Source: Hyphomicrobiales bacterium (GTDB lineage: Bacteria; Pseudomonadota; Alphaproteobacteria; Rhizobiales; Beijerinckiaceae). Taken from it: a stretch of 36,851 bases of DNA. Under the pieces are notes generated by a model. That model saw only the letters and a list, made by a program, of their open reading frames with translations. It did not search any database and was not told where the DNA came from. This document shows positions 20,901-29,833 of this stretch, in pieces; position 1 is the stretch's first letter; every line of letters begins with the position of its first letter. The DNA lies in contig JAFAQA010000134.1 in assembly GCA_019246665.1 (NCBI GenBank), positions 1 to 36,851 on the forward strand, read 5' to 3'. The translations under genes were made by a program, and so were the position numbers.

Positions 20901-22723
20901 TCCGGCTCGTCGCGGCCTTCGACCACCGCGACATCTTTCTCGATCCGACGCCGGAAACGGAGCGCGCTTTCGCGGAGCGTAAACGGCTCTTCGATTTGCC
21001 GCGCTCGAGCTGGAAGGACTACGACACCTCGATCATTTCGGCGGGCGGAGGCGTCTACTCGCGCTCGCTGAAGGCGATCCCGCTCTCGCCGCAGATGCGT
21101 GAAGTGCTCGACCTCGATAAACGCGAGGCCACTCCCTTCGAGGTGATCACCGCGATCTTGAAGGCGCGCGTCGATCTCCTCTGGTTCGGCGGCATCGGCA
21201 CTTATGTGCGTTCGGCCCATGAGAGCGATGCCGAGGTCGGCGACCGCGCGAATGACGCCATTCGCATCATCGGCTCGCAAGTGCGCGCGAAGGTCATCGG
21301 CGAGGGCGCCAATCTCGGCGTCACGCAACGAGGCCGGATCGAAGCGGCGCGCGCGGGCGTGCGCCTCAACACCGACGCGATCGACAACTCCGCCGGCGTC
21401 AACACGTCGGACGTCGAGGTGAACTTCAAGATCGCGCTGGCGAGCGCGATCAGGGACGAGCGTCTGACCCTGGCGGGGCGCGACACCCTGTTGGCCGAGA
21501 TGACCGAGGATGTGGCGGCCCTCGTATTGCGCAACAATTACCTGCAGTCACTTGCGCTTTCGCTTGCCGAGCGGCGCGGCCTCGAGGATGTGACGTTCGC
21601 CGCGGGCCTGATGCGCATGCTCGAGGCCGAGGGGCGGCTCGATCGTTCGGTCGAGTTCCTGCCTGGCGACGAGGCGCTCGAAGAACGCGCAAAACGCGGC
21701 GAGGGCCTGACCCGCCCCGAGCTCTCGGTGCTTCTCGCTTATGCGAAGCTCTCGCTCGACGATCATCTCCGCGCGAGCGATGTGCCGGACGACCCGTATT
21801 TCGAGGGCGAGCTCACACGCTACTTCCCGAATGCGATGCGCGAGAGCTTTTCCGACGACATCAAAGGGCATCGACTGCGTCGCGAGATCATCGCAACGCA
21901 ATTGTCGAACGCCGTGATCAACCGTGCCGGCCCGACCGTGGCGGCGAGGCTTGCCGGTGAAACGGGCCTCGATCCCGCCTTGATGACGCGAGCTTACGCG
22001 GCGGTGCGAGACTCCTTCGGCCTCCTCGAGCTCAACACGGCAATCGACGCGCTCGATGGCAAGCTGCGAGGCGACGCGCAATTGGCGCTCTATCGCAATG
22101 TGCAGGACGTGGTGCTGTCGCAGCTCGCCTGGTTCATGCGCAATGCGAGATTGACGGCTGGCTCCCTCACCGAGACGGTCGCAACCTTCAGAGCCGGAAT
22201 CGGTGCGGTTTCGGCGGCCCTCGATCCGAGCTTGGGGCCGGCGGCCGCAGCGGCCCGCGCCGCGCGCCGGGCCGAGCTTGTGCAAATCGGCGCGCCCGAG
22301 CCTTTGGCGCACGCTCTTGCGGATCTCGCCTCGCTCTCGAGCGCTCCCGACATCGTCGTCATCGCGGGCACGAGCGGCAAGCCGATCGACGCCGTGGCCA
22401 TGGCCCATTTCGGCATCGACGACATGCTTGGGATCGGTGCCTTGGTTGCGGCCGCGGGCAGGATGCCGCTCGCCGACGCCTATGATCGGCTCGCGCGAGA
22501 CCGTGCGGTCGCCACCATCGGCGCGGCCCATCGCGGCATCACCGCCAAGATCGTGGCGCTGCACGCGAGCGAGGAGGCGCCCGGCAGCGCGCTTGATGCG
22601 TTTCTTGCCGCGGATGCGAACGTGGCGCGCGCCCGCGAGCGCCTCGTCCTGCTTGCCGCCTCGCCTCCTTCCATCGCACGGCTCACGGTCGCGGCGGGGC
22701 TTCTCGACGATCTTGCGCGCTGA
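17906..22723 (+). CDS. NAD-specific glutamate dehydrogenase, large (180-kDa class)
   Basis: About 1605 aa from ATG 17906 (preceded by GGAGGA); ORF open from 17873. [70 protein letters not shown] are characteristic. Confidence 0.96.
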   Translation: [1605 protein letters not shown]

Positions 22724-22780
22724 GGGTTCAAGGAAGAGGTGAGCGGGACGACCAACGCCGCTGCTCACGCCTATTCGCGC

Positions 22781-23794
22781 TCAGCTCGCAGTGCGCGCCA
22801 GCCGTCCTTCGATCGGGTAGGCCGGATCGTTATAGCCGGGCGTCGAGGGATGGCCGGGTGTGACGAGGCGGTCGATGAAGGCCTCGTCCTCGGCCGTGAA
22901 GCGATAGGCTAGCGCCTTCGGATAATCCTCCCATTGGGCCTCGGTGCGCGGCCCGGCAATCACCGAGGTGACGAGCTTGTTGTTCAACAGCCACGCGACC
23001 GCGAACTCGCCCGCGCCGATGCCACGTGCTTGCGCATGCGCCTTGATCTCCTGCGCGAAGCGTAAGGATTCCGAGCGCCATTCGCTTTGCATCATGCGTT
23101 GATCGCGCCGCGCGGCGCGCGAGCCTTCGACGGGCTCCGCATCGGGCACGTATTTCCCGGTGAGCACACCGCGCGCCAACGGGCTATAGGGCACGACGCC
23201 GAGTCCGTAAAAGCCGCAAGCCGGAAGGTGTTCGGTTTCGGGCATGCGGTTCATCGCGTTGTAATAAGGTTGGCTCACGACCGGACGGTCGATGCCCATC
23301 TCGTCGCAAAGCCGGCAGATTTCCGCGATTCGCCAAGAGCGGAAGTTGGACACGCCGAAATGCCTCACTTTCCCTTGGCGAATGAGATCGGCGACGGCAT
23401 GCACCGATTCGGAAAGCGGCGTCTCGTAATCCTCCTTGTGGAAGTAGTAGATGTCGATGAATTCGATGCCGAGGCGCCGCAGGCTTGCTTCGGCCGCACG
23501 CATCATCCAATGACGCGAAAGGCCGCCATCTCCAAGACGCGTGCCGATCGGATTGCCGAGCTTGGTGGCAACGATCCAGTCGTCACGCCGGCCCTTGAGC
23601 GCACGCCCGACGATCTCCTCCGAGCGGCCTTCCGCATAGGCATCGGCGGTGTCGATGAAGTTGATGCCCTGATCGCCGGCACGCGCGATGATGCGCTGCG
23701 CCGTCGCCTCATCCGTCTGCGCTCCGAACATCATCGTGCCGAGGCACAGAGGAGACACTTTCAGGCCGCTGCGGCCAAGGCTGCGATATTCCAT
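22781..23794 (-). CDS. Aldo/keto reductase
   Basis: MEYRSLGRSGLKVSPLCLGTMMFGAQTDE...FIDTADAYAEGRSEEIVG...; GVSNFRSW; PYSPLARGVLTGKY. Internal Met (23794) preferred over ORF start 23836. Confidence 0.95.
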   Translation of the reverse strand: MEYRSLGRSGLKVSPLCLGTMMFGAQTDEATAQRIIARAGDQGINFIDTADAYAEGRSEEIVGRALKGRRDDWIVATKLGNPIGTRLGDGGLSRHWMMRAAEASLRRLGIEFIDIYYFHKEDYETPLSESVHAVADLIRQGKVRHFGVSNFRSWRIAEICRLCDEMGIDRPVVSQPYYNAMNRMPETEHLPACGFYGLGVVPYSPLARGVLTGKYVPDAEPVEGSRAARRDQRMMQSEWRSESLRFAQEIKAHAQARGIGAGEFAVAWLLNNKLVTSVIAGPRTEAQWEDYPKALAYRFTAEDEAFIDRLVTPGHPSTPGYNDPAYPIEGRLARTAS

Positions 23795-23862
23795 ATCCTG
23801 TCCTTTAACGAGGAGAAGCGCTGACCGTTTTTGCAAAACGGCACGTCGTTGGCTGCTCTGTC

Positions 23863-23927
23863 GTTATATTTTTTTGTTTCCGCGTGATCTTATCGCAAAA
23901 GGGGGCCACTTTTGCGGAGCATGCTCT
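23863..23927 (+). repeat. Dispersed palindromic intergenic repeat, copy A
   Basis: GTTATATTTTTTTGTTTCCGCGTGATCTTATCGCAAAAGGGGGCCACTTTTGCGGAGCATGCTCT; near-identical to copy B and similar to copy C (reverse). Confidence 0.85.
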
Positions 23928-24321
23928 AGCCTCGTTTCAATATCGGTCGCAGAGGGCCGAAGAAAGGGCCTGGCTTCATCCCCAGCTCCGCGGCCTTCCG
24001 TGCGACGGTCGTCCCCATCGACATCATGAGGAGCACTGGCATTCGCATCATCATGGGGTCGCGCATGACACGGCCGACCTTTCGACCATCCGAAAAGATC
24101 TCGGCGATGACGAGTACGACCACCACTATCATTCCGAGGTCATCCGAGCTGAAACCGGCAAAGTGGAACCCGTAGGGGGTGATTTGCCGGACGATCCAGG
24201 CGAAGGCAATCGCCGCCACGATTCCGAGCGTGCTGATCGCAAAGACCCGCAACAGCAAGCGGCGCATGAGGCGAAGAGCCAGGTTGAGCTCGTCGATGGT
24301 GAAAGTGCCATTGTCCGTCAT
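23926..24321 (-). CDS. Small Met-rich two-TM membrane protein, uncharacterised
   Basis: 131 aa with two hydrophobic segments (LLLRVFAISTLGIVAAIAFAWIV; DLGMIVVVVLVIAEIF) then MRDPMMMRMPVLLMMSMG. Intergenic position, ATG start. Confidence 0.65.
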   Translation of the reverse strand: MTDNGTFTIDELNLALRLMRRLLLRVFAISTLGIVAAIAFAWIVRQITPYGFHFAGFSSDDLGMIVVVVLVIAEIFSDGRKVGRVMRDPMMMRMPVLLMMSMGTTVARKAAELGMKPGPFFGPLRPILKRG

Positions 24322-24424
24322 GCCGGCATCTCCGCTTTTTGCACAATGCGCTAATTAGCGAAGCTCGGGGGGTCTCACAAGCGTAGCGCCTAACTCTACT
24401 GATCTCATCTAAACGCAACGGGTT

Positions 24425-26014
24425 CTAATGACGGAAGTGACGCACGCCGGTGAAGACCATGGCGATGCCGGCCTCATCGGCCGCCGCGATCACATCTTGG
24501 TCGCGCACCGATCCTCCGGGCTGAATGACCGCCGTGGCGCCGGCCTCGATCGCGGCGAGAAGCCCATCCGGAAAGGGGAAGAACGCGTCGGAAGCGACGA
24601 CGGCGCCTTTGGCGAAGCTCTCGTCAACTCCCGCGGCCTTGGCGGCTTCGGCCGCCTTCCAGGCCGCGATCCGTGCCGCGTCGACCCGGCTCATCTGGCC
24701 CGCTCCGATGCCGACGCTTGCCCCATCCTTCGCATAGACGATGGCGTTCGACTTGACGTGCTTGCAGACGCGCCAGGCAAATTTGAGATCGTCGAGCTCG
24801 GCTTGCGTCGGGGCGCGTCGCGTGACCGTCTTCAACTCGCGTTCGCCGAGAACCGCCGCGTCACGCGATTGAACCAGGAAGCCGCCGCCGACGGTGCGAA
24901 CCGCAAGGCCAGGCGCCGCGGCGTCAGGCAAGCCTCCGGTGAGCAGAAGGCGCAAATTCTTCTTCGCCGCAAAGACGCCGAGCGCCTCCTCGTCCGCCTC
25001 CGGCGCCACCACGACTTCAGTGAAGATGCCGGCGATCGCAGTGGCGGACGCAATGTCGAGCTTGCGATTGACCGCGACGATACCGCCGAAAGCGGAGGTC
25101 GGGTCGCAGCGAAGCGCCTTGCGATAGGCATCGACAAGATCGTTTGCGATCGCGACGCCGCAGGGATTAGCGTGCTTGACGATGACGCAGGCCGGACGCT
25201 CGGGATTGAATTCGGCGACGCACTCGATTGCGGCGTCCATATCGTTGATGTTGTTGTAGGAGAGCTCCTTGCCCTGGACCTGGCGCGCCGTCGCGACACC
25301 GAAGCGCGGCTCGGCCAGGCGATAGAAGCCCGCCTTTTGGTGAGGGTTCTCGCCATAGCGCAGCGCTTGCGCCAAAAGGCCGCCGAGCGCGTAGGCACGC
25401 GGCGCCTCGACGCCGGTCTCGCGCAACAGCCAATTCGAGATCGCGGCGTCATAGGCCGCCGTCCTCGCATAGGCCTTGGCTGCGAGGCGCCGACGCAAGG
25501 TGAGCGTCGTTGCTCCCTCATGGGCATCGAGCTCGGCGGAAACTTCCGCATAGTCGCCAGGATCGACGACCACCGCCACATCGGCGTGGTTCTTCGCGGC
25601 GCCGCGAATCATGGCGGGCCCACCGATGTCGATGTTTTCGACGCAGGCTTCGAAAGGAGCCGACCGGCCGAGCATCTCTTCGAATGGATAAAGATTGACA
25701 ATGAGCAGATCGATGGCCGCGATCCCGTGGGCGAGCATCGCGGCCTCATGCTCCGGATTCTCTCTTATGGCGAGGAGCCCACCATGCACCTTGGGATGCA
25801 AAGTCTTGAGGCGACCGTCCATCATTTCGGGAAAGCCCGTGAGCTCCGCCACATCCATGACCTCGAAGCCGCTGTCCTTCAGCGCCTTGGCGGTGCCGCC
25901 TGTCGAGATCAGCGCCACTCCTCGAGCGGCAAGCGAGCGCGCAAGCGTGACGAGCCCTGTCTTGTCCGAAACCGAAAGAAGGGCGCGCGTCACGCGGCGG
26001 AGATCAGAAGCCAT
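24425..26014 (-). CDS. purH: Bifunctional AICAR transformylase / IMP cyclohydrolase
   Basis: [45 protein letters not shown]...; [45 protein letters not shown]. Internal Met 26014 preferred to 26059. Confidence 0.97.
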   Translation of the reverse strand: MASDLRRVTRALLSVSDKTGLVTLARSLAARGVALISTGGTAKALKDSGFEVMDVAELTGFPEMMDGRLKTLHPKVHGGLLAIRENPEHEAAMLAHGIAAIDLLIVNLYPFEEMLGRSAPFEACVENIDIGGPAMIRGAAKNHADVAVVVDPGDYAEVSAELDAHEGATTLTLRRRLAAKAYARTAAYDAAISNWLLRETGVEAPRAYALGGLLAQALRYGENPHQKAGFYRLAEPRFGVATARQVQGKELSYNNINDMDAAIECVAEFNPERPACVIVKHANPCGVAIANDLVDAYRKALRCDPTSAFGGIVAVNRKLDIASATAIAGIFTEVVVAPEADEEALGVFAAKKNLRLLLTGGLPDAAAPGLAVRTVGGGFLVQSRDAAVLGERELKTVTRRAPTQAELDDLKFAWRVCKHVKSNAIVYAKDGASVGIGAGQMSRVDAARIAAWKAAEAAKAAGVDESFAKGAVVASDAFFPFPDGLLAAIEAGATAVIQPGGSVRDQDVIAAADEAGIAMVFTGVRHFRH

Positions 26015-26155
26015 GAGGCGGTCCTGAGCGATGAACTGCGCCGCGATATCACGAAGCAAGGAAAGACGACAAAAAAGCGACGACCCGTCCCGCGCGAAAA
26101 GGCCGAGGGCCTCTCGCGAGATGCCAGCCCCTCGACACAGGTTCTCGCTCAGAGA

Positions 26156-27943
26156 TCATGGCTGCCGAGGTCCGCTCGCTGGCATGTCGTGAGCGTTGGC
26201 GGCTGCGGATTTGTGCCCGTGACCTTCCCGGATGCGAGTGAAGCGCCAGGCGATCTCGCGCGTCACCGATGATTGAGCTTCGACGACGATTTGCAGGGTT
26301 CGTCCGGCGCCGTCGGCCGCGGCATAGAAGATGCTCTCTTCGAGCACCGGGTGCTGGCCGGCGACCTCGAATCGCCAGCACGCGCCGCTCGGCAGATCGA
26401 GCCTGACGGCGCCATCCCCGGGCTCCGGCGTCGCATGGACACCGGGATGGAGGTGAAAGCGGAGCGCGAAGGGCAGCGCGCCCGCGGGGCGCTTGGGATC
26501 GGCATCGAGGACGGCGTCGAGGCCGTGCACGGTCGAGCCGTCAGGGCTCAAGGCGATGCCGCGTTCGTGCAAGAGGCCGAAACGGCGCGCATAGCCCTGA
26601 TGCATCGCGGTCAACCGGGTTCCAGCCTCGCTTTCCTCGCGCAGGACCTTGGGCGCCCCCGGGGCATCGACGATGGCCGCCCCCAATTCGGTTCGCACAT
26701 TCCGCGTTTCGAACTGGCATGAAGAAGTATCGGCGAGCACGAGGCTCGAGTGAGCCGCCGTGTGGCGCGCTGCCTCGCGCGCGGCGCTCGAACCGGTGAG
26801 CGGCGCGCCACAATTCACGACGACGCGCCATGGCCCATCCGAGAACTCGAAGGCGAGCGCGCTCGCATGCGCCGCCCGAGAAAAATCGAAAGGGGGCGGG
26901 CCGCCGACATCCATGAGCAACGCGGTCGTGCCGGCCGCCAGCCGCTCGTAACCCGAAGCCGGGGCGCTGAGAAGCGGCTCGCCCGCAGCCTGCTCGTAGC
27001 GAAACACGATGGCCAATGAATCGGCCGGCATGTAGCCCGTGCCATGAAACAGGCCGAGAGTGCCATCCCCGAGGCGAAGCAGGCGCAAGAGCGCAAGGCT
27101 GCGACCGAGCGTCCGTTGCAGAAGCTCAGGCGGCGTCTCATTCTTGGCGAGGAAGAGGTGGCGGAGCGGCAAAAGGTCGAGGAGGAAATCGACGACCGCC
27201 CGCGGCGATCTGCTGATATGGCCGCCGTCCTCGAGGATGCATCGCCTGATCTCAGCCGTCAGGGCGCGGTTTGCCAGGCGCAGAAGTCTCGGTCTGGCAT
27301 CGGAGGAAAGCACCAAGGCACACAGCGCGATCGCGGGAAGGAATCGCTCCTCGACCGGAAAGCCGCCCCTTACCCCGACGATGAGGTGACGGGCATGTTG
27401 AGCGATGGCCCTCATGAAGCGCCGATAGAATGCCAGGTCGGCACCCTCGAGGAGGTAGGGCGAGGCGCTGATCCAGGACAAGAGGCGTCGCGCCGCCACG
27501 GGGGCGGCCCAGGCGGCATCTCCATTGTTCCTGCGTATCCGGAGAAAATCGGTGATGAGGGTGCGCGCCTGCGTCCGCGCCATCGGGCTTTCGGCCACGC
27601 GCAAATGGCGAAGCCAGCCGAAACCGTTCAGCAGGTTCTCCCACTGGGCAGACGGAGGCGCCATCTCGAAGGGGGATTGTCCCTGCGCATGCACGACCTT
27701 GCCGGCGAACACGAAGAAGCCGGCAAGGATATCCTCCGCGACCGTCGGATCATGGGTGCGCGGGTCAGGAGGCGCGATGATGAGCCGCTTCGGCATCCGA
27801 AGCGCCGAAACGGAAAGCGCCGCCGGCAAGGCACGCAAGGCCGCGCCGGTGCGAACCCAGGCGCGGCCCATTGCCGTCGTTCGCCACCGCGATCCAGCCA
27901 CCCTCGCTCCTTCGTCGATCGTTGTAAGAATTTCGCCCGACAA
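26156..27943 (-). CDS. Heparinase II/III family protein
   Basis: 595 aa; arrangement and motifs (FGWLRHL...; DGGHISRSPRAVVDFLLDLLPLR; HTAAHSSLVLADTSSCQF; HPGVHATPEPGDGAVRLDLPSGACWRFE) match the Hyphomicrobiales heparinase-like protein found next to purH. Confidence 0.88.
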   Translation of the reverse strand: MSGEILTTIDEGARVAGSRWRTTAMGRAWVRTGAALRALPAALSVSALRMPKRLIIAPPDPRTHDPTVAEDILAGFFVFAGKVVHAQGQSPFEMAPPSAQWENLLNGFGWLRHLRVAESPMARTQARTLITDFLRIRRNNGDAAWAAPVAARRLLSWISASPYLLEGADLAFYRRFMRAIAQHARHLIVGVRGGFPVEERFLPAIALCALVLSSDARPRLLRLANRALTAEIRRCILEDGGHISRSPRAVVDFLLDLLPLRHLFLAKNETPPELLQRTLGRSLALLRLLRLGDGTLGLFHGTGYMPADSLAIVFRYEQAAGEPLLSAPASGYERLAAGTTALLMDVGGPPPFDFSRAAHASALAFEFSDGPWRVVVNCGAPLTGSSAAREAARHTAAHSSLVLADTSSCQFETRNVRTELGAAIVDAPGAPKVLREESEAGTRLTAMHQGYARRFGLLHERGIALSPDGSTVHGLDAVLDADPKRPAGALPFALRFHLHPGVHATPEPGDGAVRLDLPSGACWRFEVAGQHPVLEESIFYAAADGAGRTLQIVVEAQSSVTREIAWRFTRIREGHGHKSAAANAHDMPASGPRQP

Positions 27944-28115
27944 AATGCCTCTTCTTCAGAAAAGGCGTCCCCCCCGCCCCTTCGACTATGTGGCAGATTT
28001 CACCAGGGGATGGGAATCATACTTCGGAGACGTTCTATCGACGCCGGATCCGTCCCGGGCGAAGCCACCCGGATCCCGATATCCCGCTCCGATCCGTTAT
28101 GCGCGCGATCCTTAA

Positions 28116-28173
28116 GGCACGATCCGCAAAACTGACCCCTTTGCGATAAGATCCTGCAAAAAACCAAAAGATA
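28116..28173 (-). repeat. Dispersed palindromic intergenic repeat, copy C (inverted, more degenerate)
   Basis: Reverse complement reads CATATCTTTTGGTTTTTTGCAGGATCTTATCGCAAAGGGGTCAGTTTTGCGGATCGTGC; shares GATCTTATCGCAAA and TTTTGCGGATC blocks with copies A and B. Confidence 0.75.
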
Positions 28174-28545
28174 TGCTGGAAACTGCTGACTTGATTTGAA
28201 GGCAACACATTTTAATGGACATAGAGTTCTGCTTCGGTCCTTTCTGACGAGTGGGGAACGTTTGCCGGAGGGAGAACCATCACCCACACTTCCCGTCCTC
28301 CAGAATCACGCCTTGACTGTCGTATCGCCTGGCATAGCACAAGCCAAGGACGGCCTTTCCACGGTCCTGCCCAAGGTTTCGAGGCGAGCGCATGTCCGAC
28401 CGGGGGGTGGTGATGAAAAACACCTTCGCGAAACGCCTTTGCGCGGTCTCGCCTTCCCAAGCCGGAAAGGCCAAAGGCCGGCCCGGCTACCGAGAGGCTT
28501 GCGTTTGATGGGCAAAAAACACATCTGGTGGGAGGGGCCGAGAAC

Positions 28546-28848
28546 ATGTGCAACATGACTGTTGCGACAAAATCCACGCCGAAGGAGGCTCGAGCGCTTC
28601 TCGGGGATACCGCCTCGGCCGGAGTGCCCGAACCGCAGAATGAAGCCAAAACCGCCGAGTCGGTGCGCGAACGCCGGCGCGAGGCCGCAAGGCGCGCCTT
28701 GGCGGAAGCTCAGGAGCGCATTCTCGAAAGGCGAAGCTCACCATTGCAAGTAGACGAGGCAGGCAAACATGAGCGCTTCGGGCGCGGGGGGTTGGATCCT
28801 GTTCGCTATGGGGACTGGGAGGTGAAGGGGATCGCGACGGATTTTTGA
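28546..28848 (+). CDS. DUF1674 / succinate dehydrogenase assembly factor 4-like protein
   Basis: C-terminus ...KHERFGRGGLDPVRYGDWEVKGIATDF is the DUF1674/SDHAF4 signature. Start at 28546 follows GGGAGGGG; ORF track opens at 28528. Confidence 0.9.
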   Translation: MCNMTVATKSTPKEARALLGDTASAGVPEPQNEAKTAESVRERRREAARRALAEAQERILERRSSPLQVDEAGKHERFGRGGLDPVRYGDWEVKGIATDF

Positions 28849-29021
28849 CGAAAACCGAGGGGTGCCGAAAAGGAAAGGGCGCGCTTTTAGGACTTGCAGT
28901 TCGCGGCGAAAACGATGTTTCGTCAGAAATTTGAAGGCCAAAGCGCGTCGGGGCTTCATTCCTCTTGTTTCTGCCCCAAATTCGTGGGCATGAGCTTGGG
29001 GCGGAAGAAGGCTGAAGACCC

Positions 29022-29738
29022 ATGTTCGATTCATTCGACGCCACCACGGTGTTTTTTCTTGCGGTCGCGGTTTTCATCGTGCTGCGGCTTCGATCTGTTC
29101 TTGGCCAGCGTCCACAGCGGGACGCTCCGCCGCGCAATCAAGCTGCCCCCGCACCTTTCCGCCGTGACACGGTCGGCCAGCCCGGTAATGTGATTCCGAT
29201 GTCGACGGTCGCAAATGACCGCGGATCACGCCCCGAGCCAAATCAGAATCCGGATCGCTGGAAGGGTTATGCCGAAGCGGACACGCCACTTGCGCTCAGC
29301 CTCGATGCAGTGGATGCCGCTTCCCGCGGGTTTGATCCTGGCGCCTTCTTGGCGGGAGCCCGCGGGGCTTACGAGCTCACGGTGACCTCATTCGCAAAGG
29401 GGGATCGCAAAAGGCTGCGGGATCTCCTCTCGCCCGAGGTGCTGGAAGGATTCTCCAAGGCCATCTCCGATCGCGAAGCCCGCGGCGAAAAGGTCGACAT
29501 GACACTCGTCTCGATCGATGATGCCAAGATTGTCGATGCGCAGGTGAAGGACATGGTTGCGCAAGTGACGGTGCGCTTCCTTTCCAAGCTGATCACCGCC
29601 ACCCGAGATCGTGACGGAAAAGTGGTCGATGGCAGCCCCGACAAGGTCGTCGACGTCACCGATGTCTGGACGTTCTCCCGCGATACGCGCTCCTCCGATC
29701 CGAATTGGCAGCTCGTCGCGACCGAAACGACGCATTGA
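29022..29738 (+). CDS. Tim44-like domain protein
   Basis: 238 aa; N-terminal TM (MFDSFDATTVFFLAVAVFIVLRLRSVLGQR), Tim44-like C-domain FDPGAFLAGARGAYELTVTSFAKGDRKRLRDLLSPEVLEGFSKAI. Confidence 0.92.
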   Translation: MFDSFDATTVFFLAVAVFIVLRLRSVLGQRPQRDAPPRNQAAPAPFRRDTVGQPGNVIPMSTVANDRGSRPEPNQNPDRWKGYAEADTPLALSLDAVDAASRGFDPGAFLAGARGAYELTVTSFAKGDRKRLRDLLSPEVLEGFSKAISDREARGEKVDMTLVSIDDAKIVDAQVKDMVAQVTVRFLSKLITATRDRDGKVVDGSPDKVVDVTDVWTFSRDTRSSDPNWQLVATETTH

Positions 29739-29833
29739 GCCCGCGCCGAGACCTGCATTCTTCGACACCCGCTGAGCTCGAGTCGATTTCGGCATCGGCG
29801 AAACGTGGCCGTGAAGAAATCGGCGTTTTGGCG

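Noticed and set aside
24428-26272. 614-aa plus-strand ORF antisense to purH
   Set aside because: Shadow ORF of purH; no domain, Arg-rich.
27044-28135. 363-aa plus-strand ORF opposite the heparinase-like gene
   Set aside because: Antisense shadow ORF; Arg/Glu-rich without domain signatures.
28413-28508. 31-codon plus-strand mini-ORF MKNTFAKRLCAVSPSQAGKAKGRPGYREACV
   Set aside because: Too short to support, no homology recognised and it competes with a minus-strand candidate; kept only within the general intergenic finding.
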